64,000 nucleotides of DNA from Lachnospiraceae bacterium (GTDB taxonomy: Bacteria; Bacillota; Clostridia; Lachnospirales; Lachnospiraceae): the NCBI GenBank assembly GCA_024698705.1, contig JAILQX010000027.1, positions 32,760 through 96,759 of the forward strand, given 5' to 3'. Under the pieces are notes generated by a model that was not told the DNA's origin, did no database searches, and saw nothing but the letters and a program-made list of their open reading frames with translations. The position numbers and the translations under genes are program-made. Positions 9,704-17,832 of this stretch are shown here, piece by piece (positions within the stretch are counted from its first letter, which is position 1; every line of letters begins with the position of its first letter).

Positions 9704-9727
9704 GTCACCGACAAATTGTGATATACT
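9698..9727 (+). promoter_or_regulatory. Possible signal peptidase promoter overlapping the last repeat
   Basis: TTGAGC (9698-9703, the conserved end of repeat unit 3), an 18-nt spacer and TATACT (9722-9727) resemble a sigma-A promoter. The start codon of lepB follows 21 nt after the -10 box. Confidence 0.4.
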
Positions 9728-9748
9728 TTACCGATAAGGGGAAAACCG

Positions 9749-10294
9749 ATGGAAGTCGTTAAGAAGATCTTTAAGGAAACAATAGGATATGTGATCGTAT
9801 TTCTTGTTACATTTATCCTTTTCAGATATATATTTGTCATTTCCACTGTCATGAGCGGTTCCATGGAGCCTACGATCATGACGGGCAACACGGCATTCTG
9901 CAACAGGCTGGCATATCTGTTTTCGGAACCCGAGAGGGGGGACAAGATCATATTCTTCTCGGATGAAGCAGGTACGTATTATTTTAAGCGGATAATAGGA
10001 TTGCCCGGAGACGTGGTGAGCTTCGAGGACGGGAAGGTCCTTATAAACGGAACGGTCCTCGAAGAGGATTATATACAGCCGGGTGTAAAAACCGAGTGTT
10101 CGGAGACATTTACGGTTCCGGAGGGGCATATATTCCTGCTCGGTGACAACAGGGAAAATTCATATGATTCCAGGTTCTGGAAAGAGCCGTACATAAACTG
10201 TGATAAGATCACCGGTAAATTCATGGCGCAGATCAATTTCAGCTACGAATTTGATATAAAACAACCGATCCGTAAAAAACTTAAAGGAAAATAA
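9749..10294 (+). CDS. lepB: Signal peptidase I
   Basis: 181 residues with one N-terminal membrane anchor (residues 12-32), the short single-anchor form of Gram-positive bacteria. SGSMEPT places the catalytic serine at S38, and YYFKRIIGLPGD gives the general base K80. The later GDNRENSYDSR box completes the S26 family signature. It cuts signal peptides from exported proteins on the outer face of the membrane. AAGGGG lies about 9 nt before the ATG. It is followed at once by a strong bidirectional terminator. Confidence 0.95.
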   Translation: MEVVKKIFKETIGYVIVFLVTFILFRYIFVISTVMSGSMEPTIMTGNTAFCNRLAYLFSEPERGDKIIFFSDEAGTYYFKRIIGLPGDVVSFEDGKVLINGTVLEEDYIQPGVKTECSETFTVPEGHIFLLGDNRENSYDSRFWKEPYINCDKITGKFMAQINFSYEFDIKQPIRKKLKGK

Positions 10295-10324
10295 AAAACG
10301 TTGCCGTCATCGGCAGCGTTTTTT
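10293..10324. terminator. Bidirectional terminator between lepB and the GT2 gene
   Basis: AAAAAACGTTGCCG pairs with CGGCAGCGTTTTTT across a TCAT loop, with A and T tracts on the two sides, so it works in both directions. The last codons and stop (10307-10309) of the convergent GT2 gene lie inside the hairpin. Confidence 0.9.
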
Positions 10325-11239
10325 AATGATATATCTCGGTCTTGCTTTTATCTCATCGTAGATCCTTGCAATATACACACCTATGATACCCAGACTCAGC
10401 ATTATGATCCCGCTTGAAAGAAGTATGAGCGTAATGACTGTTGTAAATCCTCCGAGAGCCCTTCCCGTAAAATAAGTGAACAGCGCTTCACCGCCGATGA
10501 ACAGCGATGCGATGATGAAGATCAACCCCATCGCGGTAACGAGCTGCAGAGGCTTTGATGAAAAATTGATCATATTGGTTATCGCATATTTTGCAAGTGA
10601 TCCGATTGACCACTTGGATGAACCGGATTGCCTGTCGGCGACCTCAAACGGAACTTTTACCGATCTAAAGCCTATCCAACGGGAAAGGCCTCTGAAAAAC
10701 GGTGCCCGTTCGGGCATTTCAAGCAGTGAATCCACGGCACTCCTGTCAAGAAGCATGAAGTCTGAAGCATCCTTAAGATCTATATTTGACAATCCGCAGA
10801 TCAGTTTATAGAACAGGTTTGCCATGGCTTTGTGGAACACATTTTCGTGTCCGCGAGATGATTTGACGCCTTCAACCACCTCGTAGCCCTCTTGCCATAG
10901 TCTGATCATTTCCGGAATGACGGCAGGCGGGTGCTGAAGATCGCAGTCCATTACTATGCAGCAATCACCTTCGGCTTCCTTAAGGCCTGCAAATATCGCA
11001 GCTTCCTTTCCGAAATTTCTTGAAAATGATATCCCTCTGAGATCGCTGCAGTCGGGATCGGCTGCCATTTCTTCGATGATCTCAAAGGTCCTGTCTTTCG
11101 AGCCGTCGTCCACAAATATGATCTCATGTTTTATATTAAGAGGTTCAACAACCTCCGTTACGGCTTTATATGCTGTTTTTATAAGATCCTGCTCATTGTA
11201 TGCAGGTATGATGATTGATAATGCCCCGTCCATACCCAT
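10307..11239 (-). CDS. GT2 polyprenyl-phosphate sugar transferase (CsbB/GtrB-like)
   Basis: 310 residues from the ATG at 11239; an in-frame TTG at 11269 adds 10 residues, but neither has a clear ribosome site. LSIIIPAYNEQ, the VDDGSKDRT box, DCDLQHPP (the DxD-type metal site) and the RQSGSSKWS segment are typical of DPM/GtrB-like GT2 enzymes. Two C-terminal helices (about residues 230-300) anchor it in the membrane. Such enzymes load a sugar from a nucleotide donor onto undecaprenyl phosphate on the inner face. The gene faces away from a YfhO gene across a 126-bp gap. In Bacillus subtilis CsbB and YfhO work as such a pair to glycosylate lipoteichoic acid, so a shared pathway is inferred. Confidence 0.85.
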   Translation of the reverse strand: MGMDGALSIIIPAYNEQDLIKTAYKAVTEVVEPLNIKHEIIFVDDGSKDRTFEIIEEMAADPDCSDLRGISFSRNFGKEAAIFAGLKEAEGDCCIVMDCDLQHPPAVIPEMIRLWQEGYEVVEGVKSSRGHENVFHKAMANLFYKLICGLSNIDLKDASDFMLLDRSAVDSLLEMPERAPFFRGLSRWIGFRSVKVPFEVADRQSGSSKWSIGSLAKYAITNMINFSSKPLQLVTAMGLIFIIASLFIGGEALFTYFTGRALGGFTTVITLILLSSGIIMLSLGIIGVYIARIYDEIKARPRYIIKKRCR

Positions 11240-11365
11240 AAGTTTATGACAAGTGAAAACAATAATCAATATTTTTCACGCTATACGGGTAAAATTCGGC
11301 AGTATTTATATGGTATGCGGGTCAAAATGATGATAATATGATTAAGAAGGAAAAACGTTGGTATC

Positions 11366-13972
11366 ATGTATGCTAAGGATGTAAAAGAAGGAAAATCTCA
11401 TAACTTATATACGCATGCCCTTTTGGCTGCATTGACGGTCATATGCATGTTTGCGGTGTATCTTATCATTTGCCGTATCGCGCCTTTCGGTGACAGGACG
11501 TGGATGATATTTGACATGAAACGTCAATATGCCGATTTTTATTCTTATTACAAAACATATTTCACAGGCAACGATATCTTATATTCATTTGCCATGTCTC
11601 TGGGATCGGGAGCAGTCGGTTTCTTTACCTACTACCTTTCGAGCCCGTGGCTTTTGCTAACCCTTTTTTTTGATAAAGCGCACATACCGGAAGCGGTTAC
11701 CCTTATGACGACCGTCAAACTGGGCCTTGCCGCGTTCAATGCAAATCTGTTTCTGGATCATTACAGATACGACTGCAGTCTTGAAAAGGAAGACTATCCC
11801 GACAGGAGCATGACGGTTGTTTTTGCGATAAGTTATACCTTCTGTGCTTTTATCATTTCCAATATCATAAATCCTATGTGGCTCGATGTATTTTATCTGA
11901 TGCCGCTTGTGATGCTCATGCTTGAGAGGCTGCTCGCCTCAAAGGGAAATATCGGTTATGTTCTCAGCCTTGCGTTCATGCTGCTCTGCAATTATTATAT
12001 CTCTTTCATGGTATGCATTTTTATCGTGATGTGGGCGGTCTACAGATGTATGATCAAGGGTAAAGGCATAAGATCGCTTGTAAGGACCGGCCTTTGTTCG
12101 TTGTGGGCGATCGCCGTGGATGCACTGCTCATGCTGCCAACATTTCTGGAACTTGCAAACAGTCCCAAGGATATAGTTAAACTCGGACTTAAGCTCACGA
12201 AGGGCAATCTGTCGGTTCCGACGGTATTGTCGAAGACATTTTTCATGGCATATGACAGTTATCAGACGATGACGGGAACACCGCTTGTGTATGCGGGAAC
12301 CCTGGTCACGATCATGACAATTCTTTTTTATCTGAACAAAAAGATCCCTCTTGACGAAAAGCTGGGCATGGGAGTGATGATGCTCGTATTGATAGTCTCA
12401 TTTTGCATAGACCGCATAAATCTGTGGTGGCATGCGGGTATGGAACCCTCCGGTTATCCGTACAGGGAAGCTTTTCTTCTTGTATTTCTTGCCGTGATCT
12501 GCTCAAGCAGATGTGCGGGCAATATGGACGGGTTGAACAAACGCAGGATAATGATCGCACTCGCTGTTGTATTGGGAATACTTGGTTATACGGCATCGGA
12601 ACATTATGCTTATATGTCAAAGACGATGATCACGGCAAATGTTGTTCTCATCCTCGGTATATCGGTGCTGCTGATGCTCTGCTGCCTGTTTAACAGAGAG
12701 AGCATGTCGAGATATCTGGTAATCGTGGCCATGCTATTGTTCTGTATACAGATGCTGGAACTTACGGCAAATGCCGTTTTCATATATCATAAGCAGACAT
12801 TTGATTCCGAGGAGCGGACCGGAGTCTACAGGAGAAAGGTGAGCCGCAGTGAAAGTGCCGTGAAATATATAAAAGATCATGATGATTCATGGTACAGGAT
12901 GGAGAATCTGGATCCGAGAGAGCAGAACGATGCGGTGATGTATGACTACAACGGCATCACACATTACAGTTCGGCGGGAACGCTCGATGTGAGACATTTC
13001 CTCGTCAGGCTAGGATTCAATGATGACACGCTTTATACCGATTACGGTCGGGACAACACATGTCTGGCAGACTCTATATTAGGTATAAGATATGTGATCG
13101 ACGGATCGGAAAACACCCATCCGGGTTATGAGATCATGGATTTTAGCGGAGAAGACAGGGTGCTTAAGAATCCTTATGATCTTTCCGTAGCTATGGTCGT
13201 AAAGAATGTGAATGAAGATGAATATACAAACCCGTTTGATTATCAGGAGGGAATTATCGGAAACATGGCCGGGGAGGAGCTTAAGGTATTTGACAGAGGC
13301 GAAGAACCGGTAAATATCTTCTACGCGGAGGACGGATCGTATGTGGAAGAGTGCAGCTGGACGACCGCATGTGACGGTGAGGTGTTCTTCTATGCGGAAG
13401 GAATAGCCGACAGGATACAGAGCCTTGCGATCTACATGGATGATGTATTGTTCACGGGCTATGGAAATGACAGCTGTATGAAGGTTTTAAATCTCGGATA
13501 TCATGAAGCCGGAGATGAGATAGTGCTCAAGATAAAGGCTGATTCTGAGGATGCGGATTTCGGTAAGGCAAGGTTTGTCAGTGAAGATATGGACGGACTC
13601 AGAAATGCGTATGACAGGTTGAAAGCTTCAAAAGCAGAAGTCACGGAACTCTCTTCATCAAAGCTTCTGATCACACTTCCGGAAACTGACGGAGAAGGAT
13701 TACTGCTGACGATACCTTATGAGAAGAGTTGGAAAGCATATGCGGACGGTAAGGAAGTCGGTATTGATAAGGCTTATGGTGCACTGATGTATATACCTCT
13801 TTCTCAGGTAAAGGGGACTGAAATAGAACTCAGATATATTCCGATGGGAATGAAGGCAGGCGCGGTGATAAGTATTATCGCTGTGATCATGCTTGCGGCC
13901 GATGCTGTTATTTGTTCAAAGAAGAGATCATGTGATATTCAACATCGCGATCCCGTGAAAGAAGAAAATTAA
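11366..13972 (+). CDS. YfhO-family membrane protein (GT-C glycosyltransferase)
   Basis: 868 residues. The N-terminal half has about 12 helices with the YfhO signature region (IAPFGDRTWMIFDMKRQY, then LYSFAMSLGSGAVGFFTYYLSSP). A long extracytoplasmic domain (~480-830) follows, and one helix near the C-terminus (~835-855). YfhO proteins are proposed to move a sugar from undecaprenyl phosphate to an outside acceptor such as lipoteichoic acid. A GT2 gene that could make the lipid-linked sugar is divergently placed. AGAAGG is 15 nt before the ATG, longer than usual. The last 65 bp overlap the convergent deacetylase gene. Confidence 0.85.
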   Translation: MYAKDVKEGKSHNLYTHALLAALTVICMFAVYLIICRIAPFGDRTWMIFDMKRQYADFYSYYKTYFTGNDILYSFAMSLGSGAVGFFTYYLSSPWLLLTLFFDKAHIPEAVTLMTTVKLGLAAFNANLFLDHYRYDCSLEKEDYPDRSMTVVFAISYTFCAFIISNIINPMWLDVFYLMPLVMLMLERLLASKGNIGYVLSLAFMLLCNYYISFMVCIFIVMWAVYRCMIKGKGIRSLVRTGLCSLWAIAVDALLMLPTFLELANSPKDIVKLGLKLTKGNLSVPTVLSKTFFMAYDSYQTMTGTPLVYAGTLVTIMTILFYLNKKIPLDEKLGMGVMMLVLIVSFCIDRINLWWHAGMEPSGYPYREAFLLVFLAVICSSRCAGNMDGLNKRRIMIALAVVLGILGYTASEHYAYMSKTMITANVVLILGISVLLMLCCLFNRESMSRYLVIVAMLLFCIQMLELTANAVFIYHKQTFDSEERTGVYRRKVSRSESAVKYIKDHDDSWYRMENLDPREQNDAVMYDYNGITHYSSAGTLDVRHFLVRLGFNDDTLYTDYGRDNTCLADSILGIRYVIDGSENTHPGYEIMDFSGEDRVLKNPYDLSVAMVVKNVNEDEYTNPFDYQEGIIGNMAGEELKVFDRGEEPVNIFYAEDGSYVEECSWTTACDGEVFFYAEGIADRIQSLAIYMDDVLFTGYGNDSCMKVLNLGYHEAGDEIVLKIKADSEDADFGKARFVSEDMDGLRNAYDRLKASKAEVTELSSSKLLITLPETDGEGLLLTIPYEKSWKAYADGKEVGIDKAYGALMYIPLSQVKGTEIELRYIPMGMKAGAVISIIAVIMLAADAVICSKKRSCDIQHRDPVKEEN

Positions 13973-14774
13973 GATCATCCGGACCGAATTCTTCGCTCTT
14001 TTCCGATGTGGCCACGATACCCGGATGGCATAATATTTCAAGATATCTGTCCTTGCGTTTTGCATATTCCTGCATGCGCGGGGACAATTTTTTTACCCTT
14101 TCTTCATCCATATGACCGCTCATGATAAGGCCCCAGAGCATGGTCTGCGGCAGTGAGTTGCGTCTGCAATAGGCAGAAACCCGATGTGAAAGGATATTGA
14201 GGATGATATTCTTAATGACATTTACAGCAGGGAATGTACCGCATATACCTTTGGTGATAAAGAACATGAACAAAGGCTCCCTTGAATTGCGGATGAATTC
14301 GAGATCTTTTTTCAGGCCGAGCTCGTCAACAGCCTCGGTCATGGCTTCAAAAACCACGGGGATCATATGCGTATGCACATGACTGTCCAGCCGGAGCGGG
14401 AGTTTGACGCACAAAGCATCACAGACCCTGCTTATCTGGGCTTTGATCTCTTCTTTTATTTCATTTTTAAGCCTTTGACGTGATCGGCCCGGAATATGGG
14501 ATGATACAAAAAGACTTCCCCATGTGCGGTTCTGGGGAGCATTATCCTGTGAAAGGAGCATTCCGTCAATGAGATTTATATGAACGGAAATAAGAGGCTT
14601 CTTGGCCCACTTATCCCAATGTCTGTTAAGTTCGGCCATACACTCGTCAAAATGACTCATGTTTGCGATGATGCTTATACTGTCGAGCTGACCGGAATCT
14701 ATCAACTCCAGCATTCTCGATGAATTATTGGGTGAAACGGCATAATCGTCGCCGTGATAGTCCAAAGTATACAT
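13908..14774 (-). CDS. YdjC/ChbG-family carbohydrate deacetylase
   Basis: 288 residues from the ATG at 14774. The N-terminal LDYHGDDYAVSP carries the DD metal motif of the YdjC/ChbG family, and RLDSHVHTHM supplies further metal histidines. ISVHINLIDG and ILCHPG are also family features. Members remove N-acetyl groups from chito-oligosaccharides or related sugars. A longer reading to 14912 would overlap the GGDEF gene out of frame and is rejected. The start follows the stop of the GGDEF gene by 1 nt, so the two form an operon. The 3' end overlaps the YfhO gene on the other strand by 65 bp. Confidence 0.85.
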   Translation of the reverse strand: MYTLDYHGDDYAVSPNNSSRMLELIDSGQLDSISIIANMSHFDECMAELNRHWDKWAKKPLISVHINLIDGMLLSQDNAPQNRTWGSLFVSSHIPGRSRQRLKNEIKEEIKAQISRVCDALCVKLPLRLDSHVHTHMIPVVFEAMTEAVDELGLKKDLEFIRNSREPLFMFFITKGICGTFPAVNVIKNIILNILSHRVSAYCRRNSLPQTMLWGLIMSGHMDEERVKKLSPRMQEYAKRKDRYLEILCHPGIVATSEKSEEFGPDDLNFLLSRDRDVEYHMISSLNK

Positions 14775-14775
14775 T

Positions 14776-16695
14776 TTACCGTTCCTGTTCGGCGGCAGCT
14801 TTATCCTTAAGCATCTGCTTATAGGCCGCCTTCTTTTCATACATGATCTTATCAGCCTTCTGGAAATACGTACTGAAGGATGTGGCCGAACCATGCGGAA
14901 TGGTGACGACACCGACGCTCACATGAAGCTTATAGGGAACATCCATGAGCTCGTTTTCTATCTCGATGGCCTTGTTCAGATCGGGTTCAAAGGTTTCATG
15001 ACGGTTCGGATCGGTCTCAGATGTAAGGATTGCGGCAAATTCATCGCCACCGTATCGCGCTACAACCTCACCCGGAGAAATGACTGATTTGAGCGCTCTG
15101 GCAACGGCACAGAGGCAGGCATCTCCGTGATTGTGTCCGAAGGTGTCATTGATATACTTGAGTCCGTCCATGTCAACGCTGACAACACTGATATAGAGGC
15201 TTCGTCTCTTGGCCCTGTCAAGGATGAGCGTAAGTTCCTGTTCATAGCCTCTCCTGTTATTGATGCCGGTCAGGGGATCGATCAGGTACATCTTTTTGAT
15301 CTCTTCCATGCCGAGATATTTCTCACGGACATTGAAATCGTCTATTGCATTACCGAGTGAAACAACATACGACTGGGTAAAATGGAAGGGCCATTCATCC
15401 TTGGGATATACCGAAACCATGTAGCCGTAGCATTTGTTCTGGCTGTGGATAGGATTTACGTAGTAGAGCATGGGCTTGGGCGTATTCATGTATTCTTCCG
15501 GAAGGATATTTCTTCTGGGGAAGGTGATATCGGGACTTTCGTAATTCTTCGAGGTATCCCTGTAGAAGATACGTTTGAGGACCATCTCCTGCGTATATTC
15601 ATTGACTTTCTCAACGGGACGTTCCAATGCATGGAAAGCGTCGTCGCAGAGGCAAATATATGCATAATCGGCATAATTGTATTCGAAATAAGAATCTGCC
15701 GTATTGAGGATCGTATCAACATCAAAAGCAACCTGATAGCTGTTGTACATGAATACATTCATGTCAACACCGTAATAATGCCTGGTCAGACGTTTGAATG
15801 AGATCTCAAGATTGTCATTGCTGTCACAATGACCGCAGCCGCAGCTCTGTCTGAAAATAGGAGTCGCATTGACACGCTGTGTCTTGGGAACATTCTCACC
15901 GGTTATGGCTCTGTGCAATGTCTGCATGGCAAGCCGGCCGAATTTGTCTATGGAAGGTTCAAGAGTGGTGACAGGTACGATGCATGTACCGGATTCATCC
16001 TCATTATCAAAGCCGGATATGCATATGTCTTCGGGAATGCGTATACCTCTGGATACCAGTTCCTCGATAAGAGCCGTAGCCATGAAATCATTGGCGCAGA
16101 CGATGGCCTGCGGCATCTTTTCGCGCTCGACCGTAAAGAAATCTGCGGCTTCCTTACATTGATTCTTCCAGTAATTGCCGTAGAATACCATGTCGGAATT
16201 GACTTCCAGACCTGCCTCGAGCATTGCCTCCTCATAGCCGCGGTAACGCTCCCTGGCATCCTGAAGATCCCAGCGGCCCGTCATGTGGCAGATATCCGTG
16301 AAGCCGTGCTTCTCTATAAAATGCTTTGTCATGCCCTTTATGGCCTCGCGGTCATCGAGCATGATATCGTAAAAACGTTCCGATTCGCCTTTTAAATATA
16401 CGACCGGGCAACGTGCCTTGGCACTCAGGTAGTCATATACGATCTTCGGCATATTGTCTATATTGAACAGTGTTTCATCAACAATAAAGCCCGCAAATGC
16501 ATCAAGCACAGGTATTTTGTACACGCTTATCTCACCCTCGGCATACAGCAGTATACCGCGGTCATAAGTTCCGTAATTTGCAAATACAAACACATCATAA
16601 TCGTGCTTGACAGCTTCCTCATATATATTGCGGACCAGGATAGAAGAGTATGTAGCATCCTGTTCACCTACGATAAGACCTATTTTTTTTCTCAT
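14776..16695 (-). CDS. Cytoplasmic sugar-binding (LacI-type) domain fused to a diguanylate cyclase
   Basis: 639 residues, no signal peptide or membrane helix. Residues ~3-275 resemble the periplasmic-binding-like effector domain of LacI regulators (IGLIVGEQDATYSSILVRNI, AIVCANDFMATALIEEL, ISGFDNEDES, VTTLEPSIDKFGRLAM), but there is no helix-turn-helix. A Cys-rich SCGCGHC follows at ~287. After a region of unknown fold, DPLTGINNRRGYE opens a GGDEF domain with an intact YGGDEF (549-553). The usual RxxD inhibitory site is not seen five residues upstream. The layout suggests c-di-GMP synthesis controlled by a sugar or sugar phosphate; the ligand is unknown. It is co-transcribed with the deacetylase. 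Confidence 0.9.
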   Translation of the reverse strand: MRKKIGLIVGEQDATYSSILVRNIYEEAVKHDYDVFVFANYGTYDRGILLYAEGEISVYKIPVLDAFAGFIVDETLFNIDNMPKIVYDYLSAKARCPVVYLKGESERFYDIMLDDREAIKGMTKHFIEKHGFTDICHMTGRWDLQDARERYRGYEEAMLEAGLEVNSDMVFYGNYWKNQCKEAADFFTVEREKMPQAIVCANDFMATALIEELVSRGIRIPEDICISGFDNEDESGTCIVPVTTLEPSIDKFGRLAMQTLHRAITGENVPKTQRVNATPIFRQSCGCGHCDSNDNLEISFKRLTRHYYGVDMNVFMYNSYQVAFDVDTILNTADSYFEYNYADYAYICLCDDAFHALERPVEKVNEYTQEMVLKRIFYRDTSKNYESPDITFPRRNILPEEYMNTPKPMLYYVNPIHSQNKCYGYMVSVYPKDEWPFHFTQSYVVSLGNAIDDFNVREKYLGMEEIKKMYLIDPLTGINNRRGYEQELTLILDRAKRRSLYISVVSVDMDGLKYINDTFGHNHGDACLCAVARALKSVISPGEVVARYGGDEFAAILTSETDPNRHETFEPDLNKAIEIENELMDVPYKLHVSVGVVTIPHGSATSFSTYFQKADKIMYEKKAAYKQMLKDKAAAEQER

Positions 16696-16841
16696 GATGA
16701 TCAGTCCCGTAAATACGTGTGTCAGTTATTACATACTAACATTTTATCAAATGATCACCCTGTCAACAAGAGAAAACATAGGTATTCGAGAACTTTTTTG
16801 GAAAAACGATAAACATATGAAAATTAAAGAAATATATGGAC

Positions 16842-16870
16842 TTTACATTTCAAAATAAGTTGGTTATAAT
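16842..16870 (+). promoter_or_regulatory. Sigma-A promoter of gntR
   Basis: TTTACA (16842-16847), 17-nt spacer, TATAAT (16865-16870). Transcription should begin near 16877, directly in front of two operator-like palindromes. The rest of the 264-bp gap, 16696-16841, holds the 5' region of the minus-strand cyclase gene and nothing else recognisable. Confidence 0.8.
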
Positions 16871-16878
16871 GGTACGGT

Positions 16879-16909
16879 ACTGGTATACAAGTGGCTATGG
16901 TATACTAGT
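16879..16909. promoter_or_regulatory. Two GntR-type operators at the gntR start site
   Basis: ACTGGTATACAAGT (16879-16892) is palindromic at six of seven base pairs. A weaker second copy, TATGGTATACTAGT (16896-16909), keeps the GTATAC core and the right half. Their centres are 17 bp apart. The first nearly matches the site at 17780-17793 in front of the transporter operon. GTATAC-centred sites are known for hexuronate GntR regulators such as ExuR/UxuR of Escherichia coli. The position suggests autorepression. Confidence 0.75.
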
Positions 16910-16959
16910 ACACATCCTGTCCGACAGGCGTGGGAATGAAATGATAATGGAGACGGACC

Positions 16960-17649
16960 ATGAAAACAGTAGAAAAATTACCTACCGAAACGGCGAGGGA
17001 ATATGCACTCAGAGCGATCAAGGAAAATATCATTTCGCTTGATCTGGCGCCGGGAACGGGGATCAGTGAGAATGAGATCGCCAGCTTTCTCGGTGTGAGC
17101 AGGACACCCGTAAGGGAGTCGATCCAGGAATTGAGCAAGGCATCCATAATCGAGATCTATCCCCAGAAGGGCAGCTATGTATCACTGATCGACTCACAGT
17201 ATGTGGAAGAAGCGGTATTCTTAAGGACCGTTCTTGATACAGCCGTTATAGAAGAGGCCTGTGATCTTGCCACAGAAGCGGATATACAGAAGATTGAGGA
17301 CAATGTGGCATTGCAGGAGTTCTATCTTCAGAACTATGCTACGGACAAGATATATGTCCTGGACAATGAATTCCACAGACTGATCTACGTGGCAGCGAGA
17401 AAAGAGACGATACACGCCATGAGATCGACGATACTCATTCATTTTGACAGACTACGTTCATTGTCGATGATGACGGTCAAGGATACAAAGATAGTCAACG
17501 ATCATCGCCTGATGCTCGATGCGATCAAGAACAAGGACAAGGAAACGGCAAAACAGCTCGTCGAAAAACACCTCAACCGATATCGTATAGATGAGGAAGC
17601 GATAAGGGCAAGCCATCCCGAATATTTTAAGGTCAGTGAAAATATGTGA
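16960..17649 (+). CDS. GntR/FadR-family (FCD) repressor of uronate utilisation
   Basis: 229 residues. A winged helix at ~15-78 (ISENEIASFLGVSRTPVRESIQEL) is followed by an all-helical FCD ligand domain in which LRTVLDTAVIEEAC, NEFHRLIYVAA, and DHRLMLDAI supply the metal-binding Asp and His residues. FCD members such as UxuR and ExuR respond to hexuronates or their breakdown products. A GGAG site precedes the ATG. The shared palindrome at its own promoter and at the transporter promoter makes it the likely regulator of the locus. It ends before a strong terminator, so the downstream operon has its own promoter. Confidence 0.85.
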   Translation: MKTVEKLPTETAREYALRAIKENIISLDLAPGTGISENEIASFLGVSRTPVRESIQELSKASIIEIYPQKGSYVSLIDSQYVEEAVFLRTVLDTAVIEEACDLATEADIQKIEDNVALQEFYLQNYATDKIYVLDNEFHRLIYVAARKETIHAMRSTILIHFDRLRSLSMMTVKDTKIVNDHRLMLDAIKNKDKETAKQLVEKHLNRYRIDEEAIRASHPEYFKVSENM

Positions 17650-17710
17650 ATGCTTTAACTTTCAAAAGTGATGGTTTAAAAGTCAGCATATAAAAGATTA
17701 TTGTGCAAAA

Positions 17711-17745
17711 CAACCAAATTCGATATATGAATTTGGTTGTTTTTT
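17711..17745 (+). terminator. Terminator after gntR
   Basis: CAACCAAATTC (17711-17721) pairs perfectly with GAATTTGGTTG (17729-17739) round a 7-nt loop, followed by six T. Confidence 0.9.
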
Positions 17746-17750
17746 GCGTT

Positions 17751-17793
17751 TAGACAAAAATATTTTAGTGTGCTAATATACTTGTATACTAGT
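17751..17793 (+). promoter_or_regulatory. Promoter and GntR operator of the aldouronate transporter operon
   Basis: TAGACA (17751-17756), 17-nt spacer, TAATAT (17774-17779) forms a sigma-A promoter. Directly after the -10 box lies ACTTGTATACTAGT (17780-17793), palindromic at six of seven pairs and nearly the same as the site at gntR. Binding here would block initiation. Confidence 0.8.
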
Positions 17794-17832
17794 CGAAAAG
17801 AAGACGGGATTTTTATCTTTGGAGGTGTTCTG

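Noticed and set aside
9553..9951. Minus-strand frame of 132 residues crossing the tandem repeats
   Set aside because: It overlaps lepB on the other strand and owes its length to the repeats; no start signal.
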